DNA from: Methanobrevibacter thaueri | GTDB taxonomy: Archaea; Methanobacteriota; Methanobacteria; Methanobacteriales; Methanobacteriaceae | DNA: 64,000 nucleotides | Assembly (NCBI RefSeq): GCF_015062915.1 | Contig: NZ_SUTJ01000004.1 | Span: 62,001-126,000, forward strand | Direction of reading: 5' to 3' | Shown: in pieces, positions 18,266 through 27,441 of the stretch | Layout of the letters: every line of letters starts with the position of its first letter | Numbering within the stretch: position 1 is the first letter of the stretch | Position numbers and translations under genes: made by a program | Notes under the pieces: model-generated | Database searches by the model: none | What the model was told of the DNA's origin: nothing | Seen by the model: only the letters and a program-made list of their open reading frames with translations

Positions 18266-18994
18266 ATGGCTAAAATGGGATCTAGAAAACATCTTAAAAG
18301 ATATAAAGCACCAAAATCTTGGCCTATTCATCCTAAAGAAGACACATGGACTGTAAAACCTTCCGCAGGTGCACACTCCATTGATAAAGCTATTCCATTA
18401 ACTTTAGTTATCAGAGATGTATTAAAATTAGCTGACAACGCAAGAGAAGCTAAAAGGATTATCAACTCAGGTAATGTTTTAGTAGATGGAAGAGTTGTTA
18501 AAGATTACAAGTTCCCAGTTGGATTCATGGATGTTGTTGAAATTCCAAAAACTGGTGAATCTTACAGAGTTCTTTTAGATAGAAAAGGAAGATTACAATT
18601 AGATTTAATCGAAGATTCAAGTGCTAAATTATCCAAGATTGTTAACAAATCCACTATTAAAGGTGGAAAAACTCAATTAAACCTTCACGATGGTAAAAAC
18701 GTTATCATTGATGAAGATGCATACTCTGTTGGAGATGTTATTTGCTTAAAAGTACCTGAACAAGAAATTGTTGAAACCTACTCCTTACAAGAAGGAGCTA
18801 CCGTTCTTGTTACTGGTGGTAAACACACCGGTGAATTAGGTACTGTATCCGAAATTATTGAAAATAAATCTTCTAATCCTAACACTATCATTATTGAAAA
18901 TAGTGCAAAAGATGAATTCTTAACTTTAAAAGATTATGCATTTGTAGTTGGAAACGATGAACCAGTAATATCTTTATTGGAGGTTAATAAATGA
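18266..18994 (+). CDS. rps4e: Small ribosomal subunit protein eS4
   Basis: This 242-residue protein has an S4 RNA-binding segment ([17 protein letters not shown]) and a C-terminal KOW-type barrel with [13 protein letters not shown]. eS4 is absent from bacteria. The stop overlaps the rpl5 start by four bases (ATGA-type junction), which suggests coupling. Confidence 0.97.
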   Translation: MAKMGSRKHLKRYKAPKSWPIHPKEDTWTVKPSAGAHSIDKAIPLTLVIRDVLKLADNAREAKRIINSGNVLVDGRVVKDYKFPVGFMDVVEIPKTGESYRVLLDRKGRLQLDLIEDSSAKLSKIVNKSTIKGGKTQLNLHDGKNVIIDEDAYSVGDVICLKVPEQEIVETYSLQEGATVLVTGGKHTGELGTVSEIIENKSSNPNTIIIENSAKDEFLTLKDYAFVVGNDEPVISLLEVNK

Positions 18995-19503
18995 ACCCAA
19001 TGAATGAAGTACGTATCGAAAAAGCTACTGTCAGTATTGGTGTTGGTGAAGCAGGTGAAAAATTATCACGTGCAATTACCCTTTTAGAAGAAATGTTCGA
19101 TCAAACTCCTGTTAAAACTTTTTCTAAAGTTACTAACCCAGAATGGGGAATCAGGAAAAAACAACCAATCGCATGTAAATTAACCTTACGTGGAGAAAAA
19201 GCTGACAAAGCTATTGATATGGTATTAGAAGGTATTAGTAGAAATATTAAACCTACTCAATTTGATGCTCAAGGAAACCTTTCTTTCGGTATTAGAGAAC
19301 ATATTGATATCCCAGGTATGAGATACAACCCAGATATTGGTATTTTCGGTATGAATGTTTCTGTTACTTTTGAAAAACCAGGTTACAGAATTTCTAAAAG
19401 AAAAATCCAACAAAAGAAAGTTCCTCAAAAACATAGAATCTCAAAAGAAGAAACTATGAAATTTATGGAAGAAAATTTCAACGTAAATTATGTAACTGAA
19501 TAA
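18991..19503 (+). CDS. rpl5: Large ribosomal subunit protein uL5
   Basis: This 170-residue L5 has [17 protein letters not shown], the archaeal [16 protein letters not shown] and [18 protein letters not shown]. It anchors 5S rRNA and contacts P-site tRNA. A GGAGG site in the end of rps4e precedes the ATG at 18991; the ATG at 19000 is a weaker alternative. Confidence 0.97.
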   Translation: MNPMNEVRIEKATVSIGVGEAGEKLSRAITLLEEMFDQTPVKTFSKVTNPEWGIRKKQPIACKLTLRGEKADKAIDMVLEGISRNIKPTQFDAQGNLSFGIREHIDIPGMRYNPDIGIFGMNVSVTFEKPGYRISKRKIQQKKVPQKHRISKEETMKFMEENFNVNYVTE

Positions 19504-19513
19504 AGGTGATATT

Positions 19514-19657
19514 TTGCCAAGAAAATACGGTAAAGCTTCAAAAAAATGTAGTCGTTGTGGAGACCACTCTGCTATGGTAAGCAGATATGGTATAAATTTA
19601 TGCAGACAATGTTTTAGGGAAGTAGCTCCTAAAATGGGTTTTAAAAAATATAATTAG
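19514..19657 (+). CDS. rps14: Small ribosomal subunit protein uS14, zinc-binding type
   Basis: This small gene encodes 47 residues from a TTG start. The protein begins [12 protein letters not shown] and has the C12-x2-C15...C30-x2-C33 zinc ribbon of type Z S14, ending GFKKYN. AAGGTGA stands five bases before the TTG. It lies 10 bases after rpl5 and 11 bases before rps8, exactly where rps14 belongs in the spc order. Confidence 0.95.
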   Translation: MPRKYGKASKKCSRCGDHSAMVSRYGINLCRQCFREVAPKMGFKKYN

Positions 19658-19668
19658 AGGTTATAAAT

Positions 19669-20061
19669 ATGAGTCTTATGGATCCTCTCGCTGATGCTTT
19701 AACTAACATTAGAAATAACGAATTACAAGTGAACGACTCTTGTGTTATTTCTCCTGCTTCCAAATTAATTGGACAAGTTTTAAGCACTATGCAAAAAGAG
19801 AATTATATTGGTAATTTTGAATATGTTGATGACAACAGGGCAGGAAAATTCATAGTAGAATTAGAAGGTAACATTAACAAATGTGGTGTTATCAAACCTC
19901 GTCATGCTGTTAAAAAAGATGAATTTGAGAAATTTGAAAAAAGATATTTGCCAGCAAAAAACTTTGGTATTTTAATCGTCACAACTCCTGAAGGAATTAT
20001 GACTCACTATGAGGCAAAAGAAAGGGGTATCGGCGGACGTTTGTTGGCTTACATGTATTAG
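19669..20061 (+). CDS. rps8: Small ribosomal subunit protein uS8
   Basis: This 130-residue S8 has the N-terminal [14 protein letters not shown] and the C-terminal [13 protein letters not shown]. It binds the central domain of 16S rRNA and in bacteria represses the spc operon; whether it does so here cannot be seen. GAGGT precedes the ATG. Confidence 0.98.
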   Translation: MSLMDPLADALTNIRNNELQVNDSCVISPASKLIGQVLSTMQKENYIGNFEYVDDNRAGKFIVELEGNINKCGVIKPRHAVKKDEFEKFEKRYLPAKNFGILIVTTPEGIMTHYEAKERGIGGRLLAYMY

Positions 20062-20069
20062 GTGATAAA

Positions 20070-20606
20070 ATGGTAGTAGCTGCAGCTATAAGGGAAGAAA
20101 TTGAAATCCCTGAAGGCGTTGAAGTTATAATTGAAAACAATGTGGTTTCTGTAAAAGGACCAAATGGAGAAGACTCCAGAAAATTTACTTATCCTAATGT
20201 AAGTATTAAAGAAGAAGACGATGTTGTTGTTTTAGAAACAGCATTTCCTAAAAAGAAAGACAAAGCAATGATCGGAACTACAAGAGCACACATCAACAAT
20301 ATGATTATTGGTGTTACTGACGGTTTCGAATATCACATGAAAATTGTATTTGCTCACTTTCCAATGACTGTGAAAGTTCAAAATGATACAGTGGTAATTG
20401 ACAACTTCCTCGGGGAAAGACACCCAAGAACCGCTAAAATTGTAGGTTCTGCTGAAGTATCAGTTAAAGGTGATGAGGTAACAATCACTGGTATTAATAA
20501 GGAACATGTTGGTCAAACTATGGCTAACTTAGAACAAGCAACTAAAATTAAAGGAAGAGATCCTAGAGTATTCCAAGACGGAATATACTTAACTAGCAAA
20601 GAATAG
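20070..20606 (+). CDS. rpl6: Large ribosomal subunit protein uL6
   Basis: This 178-residue archaeal L6 has two repeated domains, with [19 protein letters not shown] in the first and [20 protein letters not shown] in the second. It lies near the sarcin-ricin loop. GGTGA precedes the ATG. Confidence 0.97.
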   Translation: MVVAAAIREEIEIPEGVEVIIENNVVSVKGPNGEDSRKFTYPNVSIKEEDDVVVLETAFPKKKDKAMIGTTRAHINNMIIGVTDGFEYHMKIVFAHFPMTVKVQNDTVVIDNFLGERHPRTAKIVGSAEVSVKGDEVTITGINKEHVGQTMANLEQATKIKGRDPRVFQDGIYLTSKE

Positions 20607-20620
20607 ATTTGGTGATTTAA

Positions 20621-20950
20621 ATGGCTAATAAAAGATTTAAAAGACAAGAATATGCTCGTTATAAAAAACTTGGAATCAAATGGAGACGCCCTAGAGGTAA
20701 AACCAGTAAAATGAGAAGATACGAAGCAGGCAAACCTGATATGCCAGCTATTGGTTACAGAACCCCTAGAGCAATAAGGGACTTACACCCTTCAGGGTAT
20801 AATGATGTTCTTGTTCACAATATGCAAGAGTTAGAAGACTTAGACCCAGCTACTGACGCTGCAAGAATAAGTGCTTCTATCGGTAAAAGGAAAAAAGCTT
20901 TGATGTTAGAAAAAGCATCTGAGCTCGGAATTAAAGTATTAAATAAATAA
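20621..20950 (+). CDS. rpl32e: Large ribosomal subunit protein eL32
   Basis: This 109-residue L32e has FKRQEYARYKKLGIKWRRPRG and IGYRTPRAIRDLHPSGY. It is archaeal/eukaryal specific. It is followed by the largest gap inside this part of the superoperon (109 bases), which contains a 14-bp hairpin. Confidence 0.96.
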   Translation: MANKRFKRQEYARYKKLGIKWRRPRGKTSKMRRYEAGKPDMPAIGYRTPRAIRDLHPSGYNDVLVHNMQELEDLDPATDAARISASIGKRKKALMLEKASELGIKVLNK

Positions 20951-20962
20951 ATCATATTTATA

Positions 20963-21004
20963 AGTCGAATCAATTCCGGGGCTTTAATTTGAATTGATTT
21001 GACT
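20963..21004 (+). promoter_or_regulatory. 14-bp stem-loop in the rpl32e-rpl19e gap
   Basis: AGTCGAATCAATTC (20963-20976) pairs with GAATTGATTTGACT (20991-21004) around a 14-base loop, with a single G-U wobble in RNA. A second hairpin TTTAGA/TCTAAA follows just before the GGAGG of rpl19e. No T-run follows the main stem, so a terminator is unlikely; a processing site or a leader bound by a ribosomal protein fits better. Confidence 0.55.
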
Positions 21005-21059
21005 GGTTAAATTAAAATTAGGGAATTTAGATTATTTGTCTAAATGGAGGATTATATAC

Positions 21060-21515
21060 ATGAATCTTACAACTCAAAAAAGATTAGCTGCTAGTATCCT
21101 CAAAGTAGGACTTAATCGTGTATGGATTGATCCAGAAAGATTAGAAGAAGTCTCTATGGCAATTACCAGAGAAGGTGTAAAGCAGTTAATTAACGATGGA
21201 GCTATTAAAGCAAAACCTCAAAAAGGTATTAGTAGCTACAGATCTAAAAAAATCAAAGAACAAAAAGCAAAAGGTAAAAGAAAAGGTAGAGGTAGTATTA
21301 AAGGGGCTCAAAAAGCACGTACACCTAAGAAAAAAGCATGGATGACTACTATCAGAGCTTTAAGAAAAGATCTTAAAGAAATGCGTGAAGAAGAAGTAAT
21401 TGATGCTACTACCTATCGTAAATTATACAAGATGGCTAAGGGTGGCGCATTCAGAAGTAAATCTTACATGAGAAACTACGCCCGTGACCATGATTTAATT
21501 AAAGGAGAGGAATAA
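21060..21515 (+). CDS. rpl19e: Large ribosomal subunit protein eL19
   Basis: This 151-residue L19e begins MNLTTQKRLAASILKVG and has the basic middle GKRKGRGSIKGAQKAR. It forms an inter-subunit bridge. The reading frame is open upstream to 21036, but GGAGG nine bases before the ATG at 21060 and the conserved N terminus fix the start there. Confidence 0.97.
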   Translation: MNLTTQKRLAASILKVGLNRVWIDPERLEEVSMAITREGVKQLINDGAIKAKPQKGISSYRSKKIKEQKAKGKRKGRGSIKGAQKARTPKKKAWMTTIRALRKDLKEMREEEVIDATTYRKLYKMAKGGAFRSKSYMRNYARDHDLIKGEE

Positions 21516-21517
21516 GC

Positions 21518-22099
21518 ATGGCACAAGGAACTAAATATAAAGTAGCATTCAGAAGAAGAAGACAAGGAAAAACTGATTACGCAGCTAGAATGAAATTAGT
21601 CGATTACGACAAATCCCGTTTAGTTGTAAGAGTATCCAACTCTCACGCTACTGTTCAAGTTATCGATTACGCTCCTGAAGGAGATATTACTGTTGCATCC
21701 GCTGTAAGTAAACAATTAGCTAACTACGGTTACTTAGGTGCTACCGGTAACCTTTCAGCATTCTACTTAACTGCATACTTATGTGCTAAAAGAGCTTTAG
21801 CAGCTGGTGTTGAATATGCAATCTTAGACATTGGTTTAAAATCACCAATTAAAGGTTCTAAAATCTTTGCAGCTTTAAAAGGTGCATTAGACGCTGGTTT
21901 AGAAATCCCTCACGGTGACTTCATTTTCCCAGAAGATGAACGTATCAGAGGAGAACATGTTGCTAACTACGCTGAATCTTTAGATGCTGAAGAAGTAGCT
22001 AAAAAATTCTCAAAGTACTTTGAAAGAGGTCTCGACCCTAAAAAGTTACCTGAAAACTTTGATGAAACTGTTAAAAATATTGATGAGGCAGAGGTATAA
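21518..22099 (+). CDS. rpl18: Large ribosomal subunit protein uL18
   Basis: This 193-residue archaeal L18 (eukaryal L5 type) has [18 protein letters not shown] and the C-terminal [18 protein letters not shown]. It binds 5S rRNA together with L5. It starts two bases after the rpl19e stop, with GGAGAGG upstream. Confidence 0.97.
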   Translation: MAQGTKYKVAFRRRRQGKTDYAARMKLVDYDKSRLVVRVSNSHATVQVIDYAPEGDITVASAVSKQLANYGYLGATGNLSAFYLTAYLCAKRALAAGVEYAILDIGLKSPIKGSKIFAALKGALDAGLEIPHGDFIFPEDERIRGEHVANYAESLDAEEVAKKFSKYFERGLDPKKLPENFDETVKNIDEAEV

Positions 22100-22101
22100 C
22101 T

Positions 22102-22743
22102 ATGAGTTTTAATATTGATGAATGGGAACCTAAAACTAAAATGGGTAAATTAGTTAAAGATGGAACCATTACTGATATCGATGAAATCTTTGAAAAAGGT
22201 CTTCCAATTATGGAATTAGAAATAGTTGATGCCTTAATTCCAGATTTAGAAGAAGAAGTAATGGATGTTAACTTAGTTCAAAGGATGCATAAATCTGGTA
22301 GAAAAGTTAATTTCAGAGTAATTGTTGCTGTAGGTAACAAGAATGGTTACGTTGGATTAGGCCAAGGTAAAGCTAAAGAGGTCGGTCCTGCTATTAGAAA
22401 AGCTGTTGACAACGCTAAATACAACCTTATTAAAGTAAGAAGAGGTTGTGGAGATTGGGGTTGTGTTTGTGGAAGAGAACACACCGTACCTTTCAAAGTA
22501 ACCGGTAAAACCAGTAGTGTAAGTGTTACTTTAATGCCAGCTCCTGCAGGTGTAGGATTAGTAGTTGGAGATGTCGGTAAAACTATCTTAAAACTCGCTG
22601 GTATTCACGATGTATGGTCTCAAACTTTCGGTCAAACTCAAACCACAGTTAACTTTGCTAACGCTGTATTTGATGCTTTAAAAGAATTAAGTAACGTTAA
22701 AGCAAGTAAAGAAGATCTCAAGAAAATGGGAGTTAACTACTAA
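22102..22743 (+). CDS. rps5: Small ribosomal subunit protein uS5
   Basis: This 213-residue archaeal/eukaryal S5 (S2e type) has the double-stranded RNA-binding segment [19 protein letters not shown] and the [13 protein letters not shown] helix. A cysteine cluster [19 protein letters not shown] is typical of the archaeal form. It acts in mRNA unwinding and decoding accuracy. Confidence 0.97.
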   Translation: MSFNIDEWEPKTKMGKLVKDGTITDIDEIFEKGLPIMELEIVDALIPDLEEEVMDVNLVQRMHKSGRKVNFRVIVAVGNKNGYVGLGQGKAKEVGPAIRKAVDNAKYNLIKVRRGCGDWGCVCGREHTVPFKVTGKTSSVSVTLMPAPAGVGLVVGDVGKTILKLAGIHDVWSQTFGQTQTTVNFANAVFDALKELSNVKASKEDLKKMGVNY

Positions 22744-22754
22744 ATGGTGATATC

Positions 22755-23213
22755 ATGTATTTAGTTATTAGAGTTAGAGGAACTACCGGTGTCATTAAAA
22801 ATATTGCAGACACCTTAGATATGTTAAGACTTAACAGAATCAGCCATGCAGTGTTAGTTGAAGAAAATCCTAGTTACGAAGGTATGCTTCAAAAAGCTAA
22901 GGATTACATCACCTGGGGAGAAATCGACGCTGAATTCGTTGCAGCTATGATTGCTAAAAGAGGAAGACTCCCAGGTAATGTGAAAGTTACTGACGAGTAT
23001 GTAGCTGAAAATACTGATTACGCTAATATCGAAGAATTGGCTAAAGCTGTAGTTGAATCTAAAGTTAAATTAGCTGATGTAGGTATTAAACCTGTATTCC
23101 GTTTACACCCTCCAAGAAAAGGTTACGAAGATATCCGTTTATCTGTTAAAGAAGGTGGATCTTTAGGTTACAGGGGAGAAGAAATTAAAGACCTTGGTAA
23201 AAGAATGCTTTAA
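22755..23213 (+). CDS. rpl30: Large ribosomal subunit protein uL30
   Basis: This 152-residue L30 (L7e type) begins with [20 protein letters not shown], the conserved domain, and ends with the archaeal/eukaryal extension [26 protein letters not shown] precedes the ATG. Confidence 0.97.
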   Translation: MYLVIRVRGTTGVIKNIADTLDMLRLNRISHAVLVEENPSYEGMLQKAKDYITWGEIDAEFVAAMIAKRGRLPGNVKVTDEYVAENTDYANIEELAKAVVESKVKLADVGIKPVFRLHPPRKGYEDIRLSVKEGGSLGYRGEEIKDLGKRML

Positions 23214-23227
23214 ACAGGTGAGTATTT

Positions 23228-23665
23228 ATGATTAGAACAAAACGTAAAATCAACAAACAAAGAGGTTCTAGATCCAACGGTGGAGGATGTACCAAAAAAC
23301 GTAGAGGTGCAGGTAACAAAGGTGGAAAAGGTAAAGCAGGTATGGGTAAACAACACTGGACCTGGACTGTAATCCACGACCCAAACCACTTCGGAAAACA
23401 TGGTTTCAAAAGACCTCAAAAAATGATTAAAAAAGTCAACACTGTTAACTTAAATTACTTAGAAGAGCATGCTGACGATTTAATTGCAAAAGGAATTGCA
23501 TCCAAAGATGGAGACGCAATCGTTATTGATGTTACTGAATTAGGTTATGACAAAGTTTTAGCTAAAGGTAAAATTACCAAAGCTTACAAAATCTCAGCAC
23601 CTCAATTCTCAGCATCTGCTATTGAAAAAATTGAAGAATTAGGAGGAGAAGCTATATTATTATAG
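23228..23665 (+). CDS. rpl15: Large ribosomal subunit protein uL15
   Basis: This 145-residue archaeal L15 has the basic glycine-rich N terminus (residues 1-40) and the HFGKHGF motif. The last codons and the stop form an 8-bp hairpin with the next bases (23649-23668). secY starts 24 bases after the stop. Confidence 0.97.
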   Translation: MIRTKRKINKQRGSRSNGGGCTKKRRGAGNKGGKGKAGMGKQHWTWTVIHDPNHFGKHGFKRPQKMIKKVNTVNLNYLEEHADDLIAKGIASKDGDAIVIDVTELGYDKVLAKGKITKAYKISAPQFSASAIEKIEELGGEAILL

Positions 23666-23668
23666 CTT
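23649..23668 (+). terminator. Stop-codon stem-loop at the end of rpl15
   Basis: AAGCTATA (23649-23656) pairs with TATAGCTT (23661-23668) around TTAT. The TAG stop (23663-23665) is inside the 3' arm. There is no long T-run, so it may attenuate or set an RNA end before secY rather than terminate fully. Confidence 0.45.
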
Positions 23669-23689
23669 TATCCTTAATCAGGGGATAAA

Positions 23690-25051
23690 ATGTCATCATT
23701 AGAAGTATTAGAGCCAATATTTAAAGTTATTCCAGAAGTTAAATCTCCGGTTCACAGGGAAGATTTTAATGAGAAACTTAAATGGACAGCTGTTGTCTTA
23801 ATTTTATATTTCTTTTTAACTCAAATACCATTATATGGTTTAGCTCCTGGAGCTATTGACAGTTTTGCTCAATTAAGAGCAGTTATGGCTGGAAGTTTTG
23901 GTTCCATTCTTACATTAGGAATTGGCCCTATTGTTACTGCTTCTATTGTTTTACAATTATTAGTTGGTTCAAATCTTTTAGATTTGGACCTTTCATCCCA
24001 TAAGGACAAGTCTCATTTCCAGGCAACACAAAAGGTTTTATCCATTGTGTTCACAGTGTTTGAGGCAAGTGTTTTAGTACTTACCGGAAACCTAGTCCCT
24101 ATTGACGGATCATATACTTGGTTATTAATCCTCCAACTTGTTCTTGGTGCGTTGGTTATCATCTACCTTGATGAAGTTGTTTCAAAATGGGGATTCGGTA
24201 GTGGTATTGGTTTGTTCATTGCTGCTGGTGTATGTCAAGCAATTATGGTAGGTTCATTCAGTATTTTACCTGGTACTGATGGATTTTTAGCTGGTATCAT
24301 TCCAAAATTCATCCAACAAATCATGGCTGGTACTCCTGACTTATCTATTTTAATCCCATTGATTGCAACTATTATCGTATTCTTAGTTGTATTATATGGT
24401 GAATCAATGAGAGTGGAAATTCCTATTTCTCATGGTAGTGTAAGAGGACATGGTAGAATCAGAGGATCTGTTGGTAAATATCCATTGAAATTTGTTTACT
24501 CAAGTAACATGCCGGTAATTTTAACAAGTGCTTTACTTGTAAACGTAACTTTATTTGCTAATGTTTTCCAAAAAATAGGAGTTCCTATTTTAGGCCATAT
24601 GCAACAAGGTAAACCTGTTGATGGTATTGCATGGTTGTTATCCACACCAAGTTTGCAAAACTTCGTCACTGAACCAATACATGTTTTAGTTTATGCAGTA
24701 TTCTTCATTGCATGCTGTATGTTATTCTCATACTTATGGGTTGAAATCAGTGGTTTGAATGCTAAAAAGATTTCAGAACAACTTCACAAATCAGGTATTC
24801 AAATTCCAGGTTTCAGAAGTAGTAAACGTCAATTATATAAAATTTTGAAAAAGTATATTCCTGCACTTACCCTTATCAGTGGTATCTATGTAGGTCTTAT
24901 TGCTTTCCTCGCAGACTTGACCGGTGCTTTAGGTGGAGGTACTGGTGTATTGCTTACTGTAGGTATTCTTCACAAGCTATACGAAGAAATGGCTGAAGAA
25001 CAACTCATGTCCGCAAATCCTGTCCTTAGGAAAGTTTTAGGAGGAGATTAA
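23690..25051 (+). CDS. secY: Preprotein translocase subunit SecY
   Basis: This 453-residue protein has ten predicted transmembrane helices, an amphipathic N terminus (about 1-25), the plug region LRAVMAGSFGSILTLGIGPI and the cytosolic ribosome-binding loops around RVEIPISHGSVRGHGRIRGS and FRSSKRQLYKILKKYIP. It forms the protein-conducting channel with SecE and Sec-beta. Its location after rpl15 is conserved in bacteria and archaea. Confidence 0.98.
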   Translation: MSSLEVLEPIFKVIPEVKSPVHREDFNEKLKWTAVVLILYFFLTQIPLYGLAPGAIDSFAQLRAVMAGSFGSILTLGIGPIVTASIVLQLLVGSNLLDLDLSSHKDKSHFQATQKVLSIVFTVFEASVLVLTGNLVPIDGSYTWLLILQLVLGALVIIYLDEVVSKWGFGSGIGLFIAAGVCQAIMVGSFSILPGTDGFLAGIIPKFIQQIMAGTPDLSILIPLIATIIVFLVVLYGESMRVEIPISHGSVRGHGRIRGSVGKYPLKFVYSSNMPVILTSALLVNVTLFANVFQKIGVPILGHMQQGKPVDGIAWLLSTPSLQNFVTEPIHVLVYAVFFIACCMLFSYLWVEISGLNAKKISEQLHKSGIQIPGFRSSKRQLYKILKKYIPALTLISGIYVGLIAFLADLTGALGGGTGVLLTVGILHKLYEEMAEEQLMSANPVLRKVLGGD

Positions 25052-25072
25052 TTTCTCTCCTATTCTCTTTTA
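25038..25072 (+). terminator. Stop-codon stem-loop at the end of secY
   Basis: TAGGAG-AGA (25038-25047, one bulged G) pairs with TCTCTCCTA (25054-25062) around TTAATT, which contains the secY stop codon. A pyrimidine-rich stretch TTCTCTTTTA follows. It probably acts as a partial terminator before adkA. Confidence 0.5.
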
Positions 25073-25090
25073 TTTAAACGAGGGATTAAA

Positions 25091-25651
25091 ATGAAATTAG
25101 TAGTATTAACAGGGATTCCAGGTTCTGGTAGTACCACATTACTTGGAAAAGCATTAGAAGAAGTTGATTATGTCCACTTAAACTACGGAGACATAATGAC
25201 TGAAATTGCAATTAAGGAAAAAATTGTAAATGACAGGGACGCTTTAAGGAAATTGCCTGCTGAAACACAAAAAGAAATTCAGGCTAAAGCAGCTAAAGAA
25301 ATCAAAGCAAGATCCGAAAAGGATAATGTTATTGTAGATACTCACTGTACCATTAACACTCCTGCTGGATTTTTACCAGGACTTCCAATTTGGGTTTTAG
25401 AAGAATTACAACCTGATCAATTCATTTTAATTGAAGCAAATCCTGATGAGATTATTTACAGAAGATTAAATGATGATACTCGTGAAAGAGATATTCAAAA
25501 AGTGAAAGAGATTGAATTGCATCAACAAATGAACAGGGCAACCTCAATGGCTTATGCTACTTTAACCGGTGCAACTGTCAAAATTGTTGCAAATCATGAC
25601 AATCATTTAAATTCTTCAGTTAAGAAATTGGTAAATGTATTAAAATTATAG
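25091..25651 (+). CDS. adkA: Archaeal adenylate kinase
   Basis: This 186-residue archaeal-type AdkA interconverts ATP plus AMP with two ADP. The P-loop is GIPGSGSTT (8-16), and the acceptor and lid regions include VDTHCTINTPAGFLPGLP and RRLNDDTRERD. This family is distinct from bacterial Adk and forms trimers. It lies between secY and the DUF106 gene as in other methanogens. GAGGG precedes the ATG. Confidence 0.96.
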   Translation: MKLVVLTGIPGSGSTTLLGKALEEVDYVHLNYGDIMTEIAIKEKIVNDRDALRKLPAETQKEIQAKAAKEIKARSEKDNVIVDTHCTINTPAGFLPGLPIWVLEELQPDQFILIEANPDEIIYRRLNDDTRERDIQKVKEIELHQQMNRATSMAYATLTGATVKIVANHDNHLNSSVKKLVNVLKL

Positions 25652-25661
25652 GTGATTAATT

Positions 25662-26240
25662 ATGCCAGATATAATGGGAATGGTTTACGGTGCATTGAAT
25701 ACAATCTTTAATCCTATTTTAGCTTTGGATCCGAATCCAACTAATCCTGCATTAACTGTATTGATCATTGCATTTTTCGTTTCATTAATCACAACTATTG
25801 CTAACAAGTATTTAGTTGACCAAGATGAAATGAATGCTATCCAAGAGCGTAATAAAGCTTTCCAAAAAGAGTTACGTGACGCTCAAAAAAGAGGAGACGG
25901 TAAAAAAATTGCAGAGCTCCAGGCTAAACAGACCGAAATGATGAAAGACCAATCTGCTATGATGTCCAATCAGTTCAAGCCTATGATTGTAACTTTCGTT
26001 CCGATCATTTTGATTTTCTTCTGGATGAGAACATCTGCAATCAGTAACTTGGTTATCATTTTGCCTCCGTCCGTTTATTGGGTTACTTTAACACCATTAT
26101 GGCATGTAATCGGTAGCATTTTCTATGGTGGTCAAGCCACTATCCCATATGGTATCGGTTGGTTATTATGGTATATGATTTGTACTTTCGGTATGAGTCA
26201 GATACTAAGAAAATTTTTAGGTTTCAAACAAGGGTTCTAA
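25662..26240 (+). CDS. DUF106 family YidC/Oxa1-like membrane insertase
   Basis: This 192-residue protein has a first transmembrane helix (about 27-47), a charged coiled-coil loop (about 55-105, QKRGDGKKIAELQAKQTEMM) and two further helices (about 105-125 and 150-180). That is the archaeal DUF106/Ylp1 topology related to YidC, Oxa1 and eukaryal EMC3/TMCO1. The position next to secY and the ribosomal genes supports a role in co-translational membrane insertion. The stop codon sits in the loop of a terminator-like hairpin. Confidence 0.9.
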   Translation: MPDIMGMVYGALNTIFNPILALDPNPTNPALTVLIIAFFVSLITTIANKYLVDQDEMNAIQERNKAFQKELRDAQKRGDGKKIAELQAKQTEMMKDQSAMMSNQFKPMIVTFVPIILIFFWMRTSAISNLVIILPPSVYWVTLTPLWHVIGSIFYGGQATIPYGIGWLLWYMICTFGMSQILRKFLGFKQGF

Positions 26241-26253
26241 TTTAACCCTTTTT
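26230..26253 (+). terminator. Stop-codon hairpin terminator after the DUF106 gene
   Basis: AAGGGTT (26230-26236) pairs perfectly with AACCCTT (26244-26250) around a seven-base loop holding the TAA, followed by TTT so that five T residues end the element. The downstream gap of about 110 bases has its own AT-rich TATA-like boxes for rpl34e. Confidence 0.65.
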
Positions 26254-26360
26254 CCATACATTTATTAATAATGAGAAATATATATTATAGTATTCTATTT
26301 TGAATACGCTATTACACAATTATTATATAATTTATTTAAAAATTAATTTAAGGTGATTAA

Positions 26361-26627
26361 ATGCCTGCAAATAGGTTTAGATCAAGATCATATAAAAGAG
26401 TTCGCAAAAACACTCCCGGAGGGGAAAATGTTTTAAGATACAAAAAGAAAAAACCATCTAAGCATGTTTGTGCTGAGTGTGGTGCAGTCTTACATGGTGT
26501 TCCTCGTGGACGTCCATATGAAATTGGAAAATTATCAAAAACAGCTAAAAGACCTAACCGTCCTTACGGTGGTTACTTATGTTCAAGCTGTGCTCGTAAA
26601 CTTTTCAAACAAGAGGCTAGAAAATAA
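26361..26627 (+). CDS. rpl34e: Large ribosomal subunit protein eL34
   Basis: This 88-residue L34e has a basic N terminus and a zinc ribbon with CAECG and CSSCARK. The [16 protein letters not shown] end is conserved. AAGGTGA precedes the ATG. The stop overlaps the cmk start by one base (TAATG). A small inverted repeat GTATTC/GAATAC (26290-26307) lies in the 120-base upstream gap. Confidence 0.96.
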   Translation: MPANRFRSRSYKRVRKNTPGGENVLRYKKKKPSKHVCAECGAVLHGVPRGRPYEIGKLSKTAKRPNRPYGGYLCSSCARKLFKQEARK

Positions 26628-27148
26628 TGATAATTACTATCGGCGGATTAGCTGGAACCGGAACAACAACCACTGCTGAGTTACTCTCAGAAAAACTGGA
26701 TATTCCATACATCTCTGCAGGTTTTGTCTTTAGGGAAATGGCTGCGGAAAAAGGAATGAGCGTTCTTGAATTCAGTGAATTTGCTGAAGGTAATGATGAT
26801 ATTGATAAAGAAATAGACAAAAGGCAAGCTCAAAAAGCTAAGGAAGCAGAAAACCTCATTGTCGAAGGAAGATTATCCGCATACTTTGTGGACAATGCCG
26901 ACTTGCGACTATGGTTGGTGACTCCTTTTGATGTTCGTTCACAAAGAATTGCTGAAAGGGAAGAAAAAACTGTTGAAATAGCAAAAGATGAAATAATCAT
27001 TCGTGAAGAGAGCGAAGCCTTAAGGTACATGGAAATCCATAACATTGACATCAGCAATATGGATATCTATGACTTAATTATAAATACTGATACCTTCGAT
27101 CCTGAAAGCGTATCAGAAATCATTATTCAAACATTAAAGGTGATATAA
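26627..27148 (+). CDS. cmk: Cytidylate kinase (archaeal, AdkA-like length)
   Basis: This 173-residue nucleotide kinase has the P-loop GGLAGTGTTT (6-15) and phosphorylates CMP and dCMP to the diphosphates. The region IVEGRLSAYFVDNADLRLWL is characteristic of archaeal Cmk. It starts inside the rpl34e stop codon and runs directly into rpl14e without a gap. Confidence 0.94.
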   Translation: MIITIGGLAGTGTTTTAELLSEKLDIPYISAGFVFREMAAEKGMSVLEFSEFAEGNDDIDKEIDKRQAQKAKEAENLIVEGRLSAYFVDNADLRLWLVTPFDVRSQRIAEREEKTVEIAKDEIIIREESEALRYMEIHNIDISNMDIYDLIINTDTFDPESVSEIIIQTLKVI

Positions 27149-27370
27149 ATGGCATCAATCGAAGTAGGTAGAGTATGTGTTAAAACTGCTGGTAGAGAAG
27201 CAGGCGAAAAATGCGCAATCGTTGAAATTATCGATGAAAACTATGTAGAAGTTATTGGTGAAGCTGTTAAAAACAGAAGATGTAACATCGCTCACTTAGA
27301 ACCAACTGCAGATTCCATCGATGTTTCTGGTGATGCAGAATCTATCAAAGCAGCTTTAGCTGACTTATAA
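27149..27370 (+). CDS. rpl14e: Large ribosomal subunit protein eL14
   Basis: This 73-residue L14e is a short KOW-type barrel with EVGRVCVKTAGREAGEKCAIV and a conserved RRCNIAHLEPT. It starts directly after the cmk stop, with AAGGTGA in the cmk end. A hairpin terminator follows eight bases after the stop. Confidence 0.95.
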   Translation: MASIEVGRVCVKTAGREAGEKCAIVEIIDENYVEVIGEAVKNRRCNIAHLEPTADSIDVSGDAESIKAALADL

Positions 27371-27377
27371 AATTCAA

Positions 27378-27412
27378 TGAATAATTAAAAAAAATTATTC
27401 ATAACTTTTTTT
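27378..27412 (+). terminator. Hairpin plus T-run terminator after rpl14e
   Basis: TGAATAATT (27378-27386) pairs perfectly with AATTATTCA (27393-27401) around six A residues, followed by seven T residues at 27406-27412 and another T-run near 27421. This has the classic intrinsic terminator layout and ends the spc-type operon before cbf5. Confidence 0.7.
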
Positions 27413-27441
27413 ATTTACTATTTTTTTAAGGGTACTTTTTC

